Positions 54,873-64,000 of a stretch of DNA of 64,000 nt are shown here, piece after piece. A model generated the notes under the pieces. That model had not been told where the DNA came from, did not search any database, and saw only the letters and a list, made by a program, of their open reading frames with translations. The stretch is taken from the NCBI GenBank assembly GCA_017591395.1, contig WEDG01005155.1, forward strand, positions 118,489 through 182,488. The letters run 5' to 3'. Position 1 is the first letter of the stretch, and every line of letters begins with the position of its first letter. Origin of the DNA: Schistocephalus solidus (taxonomy: Eukaryota; Platyhelminthes; Cestoda; Diphyllobothriidea; Diphyllobothriidae). Made by a program: the position numbers and the translations under genes.

Positions 54873-57800
54873 CGGAACACCGTCTCCTACTGACCAACAC
54901 CTTCCTTTTCCTTCCGATTCGGGAGAGGTCCACGTGGATGCGCCCCAGGTAGAGACACTGGTACCTCTTGGACTATGTTCTCGTCCGAAGGCAAGATAAA
55001 AATGACGTGCTGGCGATCCCCGGTGCCGACGGATGGACGGATCACCACCCCGTCATCTCCAAGATACGGCTTCGTCTTCAACCACGCAGAAGACCCTAAG
55101 GTAGGTAACAGCAAGTTTAGTGGAATACTGTTTTGATGAATATGCCTGCTCACCATCTCCATTTCAGCAACGAACTGGCCAACCGACTAGCCAACCTTCC
55201 AGTCGCCGATGCGCACATCTTCGTGGAGAACCGCTGGTGTCAGCTGTGGGACAACATCCAATCCACCACCCTGGATGTCCTCCGCCACACACGTCGTCAG
55301 CACCACGACTGGTCCGATGACAACGACGCAGCTGCCAACGTTCTGTTCGTACAGAAGAACCAGTTGCACAAAGCCTACGTCGATCGCCCTACCGCTGCAA
55401 AAAAGTCAGCCTTCTACAGAAGTAGCCGCCTTGTACAGCAACCATTGCGAAGGATGCAGGAGACCTGGATGACGCGCAAAACCAAGGAAACCAAAGGGCA
55501 CGCGGACCGAAACGAATGGAAGAACTTCTTCGCCGCCACCAAGGCTGTCTACGGACCTCCCATCAAACAATCCGTCTCTCTTCTCAGTGCAAACAGCAGA
55601 ACGCTACTCACTGAGAAGACGCAAATCCTGACTTGATGGGCAGAACATTTCCAAAGCGTTCTCAACCAACCTTCCACCATCTCCGACGCCACCATCGACC
55701 ACCTGCCTGAAGCGGAAATCAACGCGGACCTTGATCTCCTGCCCTCTCTCCAAGAAACCATCAGAGCCATGCAATAACTCTCCAGTGGTAAAGCACCTGG
55801 CTCGAACGCGATCCCTGCTGAGATTTACAAGTATAGTGGACCCCGACTGATGAATCAGCTAACAGTGCTTTTCCAGGAGATGTGGCAACAAGGACAAGTC
55901 CCTCAGGATTTCAAAGACGCCACCACTGTACACCTCTAGAAGAAGAAAGGCAACCGCCAACTCTGCGACCACCAACGAGGAATCTCACTGCTTAACGTCG
56001 CCAGAAAGATCTTCGCCCGCATTCTCCTCAATCGCCTGAAATCTCACCTGGAGCAAGGACTGCTCCCGGAAAGCCAATGCGGCTTCCGACGACACAGAGA
56101 AACAATCGACATGATCTTCGCCACTCGACAGCTACAAGAGAAGCACCAGGAGATGCGGATTCACCTCTATGCTACCTTCGTGGACCAGATGAAAGCCGAA
56201 GCGCTGTGGAAAATTCGGCTGTCCTGAACGTTTTACGCATATGGTGCGTCAGCTTTACGACGGGATGAGGGCGCGCGTTTCTGACAACGCGACAGTATCC
56301 TAAACATTCGCAGTAAGCAATGGAGTTAAGCAGGGCTGCGTCCTTGCAACTACCCTCTTCAGTCTCATGTTCTCTGCCATCCTAACGGACGCCTACCGTG
56401 GAGAACGTCCCGGGATCCGCATCGCCTACCGGATTGGCAGCCGACTCCTCAACCAACGACGGATGCACTTCCGCTCGTGTGTCTCCACAACGACCAACGA
56501 ACTTCTCTTCGCTGACAACTGCGCACTTAATGCAACGACAGAAGATGAAAGGCGAAGGAGCATGGACCTCTTCGCTGCCGCCTGTGACAACAGCGGACTT
56601 CGCATCAACACTGAGAAAACGGTTGTGATGCATCAGTCGCCGCCGAATATCATCTACACCATAGCTCACCTCAATGTCAATGGCACCCAACTGAAATCTG
56701 TGGATACTTTCACGTAACTGGGCAGCGATCTTTCCCGCAGCATCAAAGCCAACGATGAGATCGCCCATCGGATCGCAAAAGTCAGCCAAGCCTTTGGACG
56801 CATGCAGAACGTGGTCTGGAATCGACACGGTCTCCACCTCAGCACCAAACTCAAATGTACAAAAATGTCATATTGCCGACGCTGCTGTATGAACCAGAGA
56901 CTTGGACGATCAACCAAAAACATAAACAGAACCTCAATCACTTTCACCTCAGCTGCCTCCGCAGAATACTAAAACTGACATAGCAAGACAGGATAACGGA
57001 CACAGAAGTGTTGGCACGAACAGGTCTTCTTAGCATTTATGCTCAGCTGAAACAACTGCAACTGCGCTGGAGCTGCCATCTTGTAAGGACGGACGACGCA
57101 TGATTACCCAAACGACTCTTATATGGAGATTACGCCATGGGTTCTCGTCAACAAGGGCGTCAAGTACGACGCTTATAGGACACATTGAAGAAATCTCTGA
57201 AGCAACTGCAAATCAACCCGGCGACCTGGGAGGAACTCGCCCGGAACCGACTGGCATGGAGAAGGACAGTGATGACACGGACAAAATCTACGAAGCCAAC
57301 CGGATCGCCACCACCAATACCAAAAGAGCAGCGAAAAAGTCACCAGCGCCCATGACCAACACCGCCAAGGCTCAGGCCCTTCCAATATGCCCGCGCTGTC
57401 AACGCACCTTCCACACGCGATTCGGCCTGGTCGGACATCTTCGGACGCAATGCACCAACAATCCGACAATTCCAAATTCTGCGTCAAATTTTGCGATCAC
57501 TCCTTTGGACTCCCCTAACCTCACTCCTGGAATCAATTCTACTACTCCAACCGTCATAGAGACCACATCCCAATACTCTTCACCTGTTACCTCCATAACA
57601 ACTGCCGACGCCGCTGTCACAGCCAACACCAGCATCAGTTATGGAGGCTCTCTCCTAAGCTGTCCTCAATGTGACCGCACATTCATATCCCGCATCGGCC
57701 TGATCGGTCACTTGCGAATCCATCGTACAGAGACTGGTAAACCAGTGCCTGGAGCACCAACACTCAGCAGAGATCGTCGCCTCCACTGTCCTCACGCCTT

Positions 57801-57897
57801 CACTCATCGCATGGGCCTCTTCGGTCACATGCACATCCGTGACAGCGGAATTCAGCGCAATGCCGACAACACCGATACACCATGCACACCCTCCGGT
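54873..57897 (+). pseudogene. LINE-C: truncated endonuclease, reverse transcriptase and zinc fingers
   Basis: The upstream repeat is fused directly to the middle of the endonuclease ([20 protein letters not shown]), so the N-terminal half is deleted. [20 protein letters not shown] and the linker NTVLMNMPAHHLHFSNELAN follow. The reverse transcriptase reads ADRNEWKNFFAATKAVYGPP, SSGKAPGSNAIPAEI, HQRGISLLNVARKIFARILL and PESQCGFRRHRETIDMIF. A deletion at about 56190 removes motif A's end. Then come LATTLFSLMFSAILTDAY, FADN at 56508-56519 (motif C, second Asp to Asn), [23 protein letters not shown] and, in 57100-57945, the tail with CPRCQRTFHTRFGLVG and CPQCDRTFISRIGLIG fingers. The third finger lacks its CPHC pair. 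Many stops and frameshifts are present. It is the most diverged LINE copy here, yet of the same family. Confidence 0.9.
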
Positions 57898-59341
57898 CAC
57901 CTAGAACAGGGCCTGATCCCGGAAAGCCAATGTGGCTTCCGCTGACACCGCAAAACAACTGGCATGATCTTTGCCGCCCGCCAGCTACAAGAGAAGTGCC
58001 AGGAGATGTGAACCTGCCTCTAAACTACCTTCGTGGATTTAACGAAAGCCTTTGACACGGTGAATAGCGACGGACTGTGGAAAGTCATGCAGAAATTCGG
58101 CTGTCCTGAGCGGTTCACGCACATGGTGCGTCAGCTTCATGACGGGATGATGGCGCGCGTCACTGACAACGGGACGCTATCCGAAGCATTCGTAGTGATC
58201 AACGGAATGAAGCAGGACTGCGTATTGGCTCCTACCCTGTTCAGTCTCAGGTTATCGGCTATGCTGATGGACGCCTACCGTAATGAACAGCCTGGGAACC
58301 GCATCGCCTATAGAACTGACGGACACCTGCTCGACAGTCGGCGTATGCAGGCTTCAACGCGTGTGTGTACGACTACAGTCCATGACTTGCTCTTCGCGGA
58401 CGACTGCGCCCTTAACACCGTGACGGAGGAGGACATGCTAAGGAGTATTGACCACTTCGCCGCAGGCTGCGCCGATTTTGGATTAACAATCAGTACAGCC
58501 AAAACGGTTGTCATGCACCAGCCGCCACCCAGCGCGGAATACAATGCTCCCTGAATCAATGTCAACGGTGCTCAGCTCAAAAACGTAGAAACCTTTGCTT
58601 ATCTAGGAAGCACGCTGTCAAGGAACACGATAATCGATGGCGGGGTTGCCCAACGGATCTCCAAAGCTAGTCAGGCCTTCGGCCGGCTGCAGTCTCAGTG
58701 TGGAATCGCCACAGTATTCACCTGAACACCAAACTGAAGATGTACAAGGCCGTCGTCTTGACGACACTCCGTCATGGAGCGGAGACCAGGACCGTATACT
58801 CGAACCAAGCCAGGAAGCTGAATCACTTCCATCTCAGCTTCCTCCGCAGAATACTGAAGCTGAGATGGCAAGACAGGATCCGGACACGGAAGTCCTGGAG
58901 CGGACCGGAATCCTCAGTATCCACGCCATGCTGAGGCAAGTGCAACTGCGACGGAGCGGCCACCTGGTGAGAATGGATGGCGAGCGATTACACAAACGAA
59001 TTTTCTACGGAGACGTCGCTACGGGTGCTCGCCAAAAGGGCGGTCAAAAACGACGCTAAAAGGACACTTTGAAGAAATCTCTGAAGTAAATGCAAATCAA
59101 CCCAGCGACCTGGGAGGACCTCGCCCAGGAAAGACCTGCATGGAGAAGATCTTTGAAGGCTGGTTCAGCAATCTATGAGGCCAAACGGATCGCCGCTGCT
59201 AAGGCCAAACGGGCGGCTCACAAGTCACAAGCACCGCGGATCAACACCGCCAATGCCCAAGCCCTAAATCGACAGCTGAACAATTTAGCTGCGCTGCCTG
59301 ACACTCAACACCCTGAGTTATATATACGCCGAGTTAAATGA
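57898..59341 (+). pseudogene. LINE-D: reverse transcriptase with intact FADD
   Basis: It starts mid-domain at GHLEQGLIPESQCGFR, fused to the zinc-finger region of LINE-C after DNTDTPCTPS. Frame 1 (58033-58554) reads LTKAFDTVNSDGLWKVMQ (motif A intact), NGMKQDCVLAPTLFSL (motif B, Gly to Asp) and LLFADDCALNTV, with FADD at 58393-58404. This is the only copy in the window with both catalytic Asp of motif C. A Tyr codon (AEYNAP) replaces the second stop of A and B, but a TGA follows at about 58552. Later blocks in shifted frames include [27 protein letters not shown] and [17 protein letters not shown]. The zinc fingers are missing: after NAQALN the frame runs into unrelated sequence and ends at 59341. 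Confidence 0.9.
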
Positions 59342-59925
59342 TAACAAATTCAGCCAGTTTTTTCGACGTTACTGCATCTCGTCAACCTGCTCAAAATTTA
59401 CAGTCACATAGATCTACTCCGATCACACTGGTATTCAAGCTCTCCAGCTCATGAACATGGAACAACGTCTATGATCGTCTGACCACTGGTTGGTGGCAGA
59501 GTCCTAAAGGTTAAGATCATGATGAACATTTCATTGTATCCATAATTTTTTATACAGATTTTACATCGAGGCAAATTAGCAATGTCGACAAAGCTTTTAC
59601 TTAATTATTTCCTTTTTCATACATTTTCCAACCCTGTCTCCTTAAGTTTTGTCAAGGTTGATGTTTCTTAGCCTTTCCTGGGGTTTCCGTGAGAATGTAC
59701 CAACTGCAGAATTTTCCTCCTGTCTACGGCGTCGCTGACAGTCCCAAAAGCGAAGGTCAGTCCGTGAAGATCTAGAGTTGTTTGGAGAAAGTATATCCAG
59801 TACTGTGCAGTGGTCAAGTGCCTAATTCCATTTTATCCATCAATTCCTTAAATGAGACAGCAACGAGTGTCTGAAACGACCATTTCACGTACTCTTAAGG
59901 CAGATAAAACGAATCTTAACTGTGT
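59342..59925. other. No recognisable gene
   Basis: AT-rich stretch separating LINE pieces D and E. No feature identified. Confidence 0.5.
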
Positions 59926-60750
59926 GCCCTCGCTGTCAACGCACATTCCGCGCGCGAATCGGTCTGGTTGGAAATCTTCGAACTCGATGCAACAACAATC
60001 CCACAACATAAATCTCTGCCACACCTGCCTCCGACCCCACGACGAGGACGATGACCACCCCAACCACTGATAAAAACTTCATCGATGCCCCACCGCCCAC
60101 GAACACTGACACCATCCTCCCTCCTCCACTCCCTGCGCAGATCCCGGTGACGAACACCACTTGCTTCACTCCCACCACCTCAGTGGCAACCTCCGACTAC
60201 CTGCTATCTGCAACACCACCACTGCTCCCAGTACCAGCGTTGGGGACTCGATACTAACCTGTCCTCATTGCGATTGCACATTCACCTCACACATCAGCCT
60301 GGTCGGTCACATGCGAATCCATCGTACAGAGACTGGTGAACCAGTGCCTGGAGTTCCAACACACAGCAGAGACTGCCGCCTCCACTGCCCTCACGCATTC
60401 CCTCATCGCATGGGCCTATTCGGTCACATGCGCATCCATGCGGAATTAACCGCAACGCCGACCACACCCTTCGCTCCTGCCATTCATACCACCACTGCCA
60501 CCCAAATACCACGAATGACATCCCCCAGCCTTTCCCGATTTCTCCTGCCCACACTGCGCCCGCAACTTCAATTTACGCATCGGTCTGGTAGGTCAACTGC
60601 GAATCCATCGCACTGAGCCTGATGAACCAGTGCCTGGGGCTCCGACATACAGTCGACGCGCCCGCCTCCACTGCCCTTACTGCTCCTGCACATTTACACA
60701 CCCCATGCGCCTATTAAGACAAGTGCTCCTCCACGACAATCTGCGGTAAA
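59926..60750 (+). pseudogene. LINE fragment E: C-terminal zinc fingers
   Basis: It opens with [19 protein letters not shown] (first finger, His to Asn, about 59926-59990) and a Pro/Thr-rich linker. In 60161-60616 it reads [31 protein letters not shown] and a shortened finger CPHAFPHRMGLFG. Two further fingers in another frame ([16 protein letters not shown], then CPYCSCTFTHPM) end at about 60750 with DNLR and a stop, the same C-terminus as LINE-A. No reverse transcriptase precedes it. Confidence 0.9.
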
Positions 60751-61640
60751 CCACCGGAGGCTTAGTCACATCAGCGCACACTACCTACACCAATACATAG
60801 ACAGCATCCTCATCATCATCACGTACCTAAGAAAATCACGTTTTCCTAGAAACCGTGGGTTGCAATGCTGCTAATCTGACGCTTACGCCAGACCGCGCCG
60901 TCGGCCCAGTGTATGTGCTGTGTGTGTCGAGTGGCTGATCAGTGGACTGGGAGTCAGACGGTGATGGCTCCTCCATATCCCCTGATTTAAGGAATCCTGG
61001 TGTGTGCGTTATGGGGGCCAGGTAGTGCTGTGGTGCACGAAGACGGGTACGCCGAACCATCAGCCAATGCGCCCACTCCCCTATAAGAAAACTGACTGGC
61101 TTGGACGGTGGTCTGATTGTGGGGGTGGGGGAGGAGAGAGTGAGGTCAACAGATCAGTGCATTTTCCTCACTATAAACAATCTGACGCGCTTGAAACTAT
61201 CACGGTGCGCTAAAAGCCGTGGCTTGGAAGGTTGCCAACTGACGGGATAACTCGGACCGCGTGGTCAGCCAAATGTGTGTTTTGTGTAGAGGGGATAACT
61301 GGCGGACTGAGAGTCAGGCTGCAATGGCTCCTCCTTAATGTGGCCTTTATGGCACTCCCACTCCGTGGGATCCAAGCTAGGTGTGGTGGTACGCCGAGGG
61401 GCGGCTCCGGCCGCGCCAGCCACCTGCGCCCTCTCCCATCTCCGGTCTTCTTGACTATGTCATGACATTTGGCTAAGGTTGGGGAGGAGGAGATAGTGTG
61501 GTAGATGAAACGCAAACCTACTATCACTTTAAACTGAATCACGCGCAAACCACCGTCCCTGCACCACCACAGTTTGGAGCATACAATGGACCTCGTCGAA
61601 ATTGATGGTCGAACTCTCATGTCGTATGTTTGTAAGCCTT
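60751..61640 (+). mobile_element. LINE 3' end plus one upstream-repeat unit, no downstream LINE
   Basis: Equivalent to 26602-27440 and 54111-54872: CCACCGGAGGCTTAGTCACA, GGAATCCTGGTGTGTGCG, CTATAAACAATCTGACGCGC, CAGCCACCTGCGCCCTCTCC and GGAGCATACAATGGACCTCG. Here the block ends at about 61640 in unrelated DNA rather than leading into an endonuclease, so the block can terminate an element. Confidence 0.8.
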
Positions 61641-61681
61641 GATGTTATCTTCTGCCGAAAAATTTTGAAAATTATCCATGT

Positions 61682-62062
61682 CTATCTCCTGCGAAATGCT
61701 ATCTGAGTAACTTGCACGTCATTCCCCATCTTCCACTTGAACTGCACTTCTTTTCCATCGACCTTAGAAATAAACTTCGGGTCACCCGTATTGTTGCAAT
61801 TTTTCTTGCACACGTGCTGACAGGCGCAAGCGAACACACATCGTTTTTGTATAGTGTCAGGCGATATATTCGGCTGACTCATTTGTTTTGGCAACGGGTA
61901 TCTACTGTGGAGGTTTGTATCTGATTTATTCTTCAGTATTTTATTTATTAATGGTACCGTACTTAACCCAATTGTAGTTTGCATTTCCACTTGACGTACC
62001 GAATCGTTGAAAACATTTAGTCTATATCGTTTTCTATTGCTAAACTTTTTATTTTTCGGCAC
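61682..62062 (-). CDS. Weak hypothetical open frame
   Basis: A 126-codon minus-strand frame (open upstream to about 62124) begins PKNKKFSNRKRYRLNVF and contains CVFACACQHVCKKNC and KWKMGNDVQVTQIAFRRR. It is rich in Lys, Arg and Asn, and the one Cys-rich cluster (CACxxVCKKNC) could be a metal-binding or purely fortuitous motif. I do not recognise the protein. The first codon in the frame is GTG, and no ATG start, splice signal or neighbour supports it. It might be part of an exon or a chance frame. Plus-strand frames over the same region look less protein-like. Confidence 0.25.
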   Translation of the reverse strand: MPKNKKFSNRKRYRLNVFNDSVRQVEMQTTIGLSTVPLINKILKNKSDTNLHSRYPLPKQMSQPNISPDTIQKRCVFACACQHVCKKNCNNTGDPKFISKVDGKEVQFKWKMGNDVQVTQIAFRRR

Positions 62063-62125
62063 TTTCTCGACTCTGTTACAGTAAATAAACTTACGTGTTA
62101 ATTTATACCTTATCGGCTGCTGTAT

Positions 62126-64000
62126 ACGATATTATGAGTGGCATTCAGAAACAAAGCAGTTCTCAGCCGGACGAATCGGCTACAGAACCTAGTCCATGCA
62201 ACTGTCAGAAAAACTGGCCCCGCGTCCGGCTTGAATCCCGAAGATTCAAGTCAACATCATATCACCAGAGACAACAGGGACTTTATAAGGACTGCCTGCT
62301 TGCTTGCACAGAGGCCAACCGATCGGGATGCGGTTTCCGGATGACGCCTATGATTTTAGCTAAGGCGCCTTGAGCATAAAAAATGGAGAAATTGATGTTA
62401 GTGCAGTGATTACCGCAGTAGCGTTGCTCTTTCTACCTTCTCCCCAGGTAGTGACATCACTGAGGGACGTAACATTGAACTTACCGCGTCACTAGGCCTC
62501 CATGGTTTTGAGCTCGAGATGCATTCACGTTCCTTGTTCGAACACGAACATGAACAAATCTCTCTTTGGTTAAGGACAACGTGTATTCTGAGTGCTTCCT
62601 AGTGCCAAAAATTTTCCAGACGGCATTTTCATAGTTTTATGTCACAGAAAAAATATTTGTGAAAAGTGCGGTGGTATTTTACACCATTTTAGTTTTGTTC
62701 GCATGTCAAAGTGCCGTTATTCGGTCTTCCCAGAAATTGTTTGACTAATTTTTAGGCCGTTATGTTAAATAACTACAGCTCGGAGTCCTAAGACAAACTT
62801 CTGGAGCATCTGGCGAGGTCACTGAAACAAAAAAGTGGGTGGTTTGAAATTTCAGAGGGAGGGTTCGATTACTGTTTAGATGCATAGCTTAAAAATTCGC
62901 AGGGTAAGGTGAAGAGTCAAAAGACGAAACTCGAACCCTATCAGAACACATCGGAGGAAAGGGATAGAGACGCATTCTCACAAATCAATAAATCAGGATG
63001 AAGGTCAGAGCATGCAAGGTAATGTGCTAGTTATCCATCTGCCAAAGCTAAAATGGAGCAGGAGGGTGTATGCTTTACTCTTCTAACTTCACATTAATTG
63101 AGCAGCTTCCGGCTCTAGGAATTTGAGGGCGTTATCGAATAGCATGATTATTGAAATTTCTGTCAAACACTGCCAATTTCTATAAGAAGAATTATCGCGC
63201 CCAACAGAAGTCTGACCACTAAACCCGACGAAGTCATTGTGTCACTCGTAACCAGCCGCCTTTTCAAGTCCAGCACACGGCAGCTAGCTGTAAATCAATA
63301 ATGAACCTACGGGCCAAATTTCCAGAATTTAATTTGAGCCTACCGAAAACGGATATTAGGGATCGGATAGTGAGATCTTAAAGTTGCCTAAATGCACTCC
63401 GCTGACCTCAGGGGATCAGAACTGTCAGAACAATTTTTGCGTTAAACCACCGATTTTCATTCCTAATCGTAAGTACGTCTGGACGTAGCCCACGTGCAGG
63501 AACTGCAGCAGGTCGAAAGAACACAAAGATAGCGCACGGCCTGTGCTTAGCTTGCATAAACTACAGTTTCACTCTGTCAGGCAACCTACTGTTAACGGCA
63601 GACCGAAAAGCGAAAAGACTCTACTTTTTACGCTCCCTCCACGCTGCGCTCAACGCGATCAGAGAATGATAATCCATTCAGCAGTGACGCCCTGCAGAAC
63701 GGATTCCATGAATAAAAATGTGTTTTTGTTATTCCATGAACGTCAATTTACAGCATTCCCGAGCGATCCCATAGCGATATAGTGATGAAAAACAGAAGGA
63801 ATATCCACATGTGATAAAGGGAATCATTGGAGTATCGGTTTCAGATGAGGTCATACACGTTTCACACGTCAAAGATGATCGAAATGAACCAACGAAGGAA
63901 GATGCGGTGATATACCCTTAATCTATCGCGCACAGTGGTCACTTTCAGCCGGATCGGACTTCGTTTTCTTCAGCACACGTAACTGAACGAAGCATTTGAA
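62126..64000. other. No recognisable gene
   Basis: No motif, repeat or RNA gene identified to the end of the window. Frames at 62095-62373 and 63543-63782 have no domain. Confidence 0.5.

Overview
This window looks like gene-poor, repeat-dense nuclear DNA of an animal. I recognise no intact host gene. The protein similarity I can read by eye comes from decayed retroelements: two families of APE-type non-LTR retrotransposon (LINE) and at least two families of Penelope-like element (PLE). Much of the rest that I can classify is a tRNA-derived SINE-like repeat, including a large tandem array. The pairing of a LINE whose reading frame runs endonuclease, reverse transcriptase, then C2H2 zinc fingers with abundant PLEs and tRNA-headed repeats recalls, from memory, flatworm genomes, especially diphyllobothriid tapeworms. 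That assignment is inference and was not checked by any search.

Layout. 1-20990: mostly AT-rich unannotatable DNA with scattered relics. These are a LINE reverse-transcriptase tail (2055-2860 and, inverted, 17440-17700), two PLE endonuclease relics (11180-11760 minus, 19625-20125 plus), three copies of a hammerhead-like PLE-terminus repeat (about 3.1, 5.8 and 10.5 kb), a 450-bp inverted repeat pair (13657-14105 and 15538-15991), and SINE copies. 20993-32340: two head-to-tail copies of one LINE (A and B), each preceded by GC-rich tandem subrepeats. Both are dead, and they share a near-identical block carrying the same two stops and the same catalytic-site change. 32341-38118: sparse DNA, a two-unit SINE locus ending in a long hairpin, and LINE untranslated-region copies in inverse orientation. 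38119-41427: a PLE on the minus strand with a terminal repeat in inverted orientation at its far end.

41428-52712 is the most striking feature. It is a tandem array of 37 units of about 305 bp, each holding a pseudo-tRNA on the minus strand with recognisable A and B boxes. The array consists of an older, variable left subfamily and a homogeneous right subfamily, with a stepwise switch near 44.4-45.1 kb. It sits between two TA microsatellites, and each microsatellite abuts the inward-facing 3' end of a PLE.

52740-61640: an inverted pair of PLE-2 fragments followed by LINE pieces F, C, D and E, joined head to tail with chimeric junctions. Only piece D keeps the catalytic FADD motif. 61641-64000: low-information DNA with one weak 127-codon open frame.

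Nothing here reads as a co-operating gene set. The biology is that of mobile elements and satellite growth: LINE copies repeatedly joined end to end and gene-converted, PLE ends associated with TA microsatellites, and a SINE-like unit amplified into a satellite.
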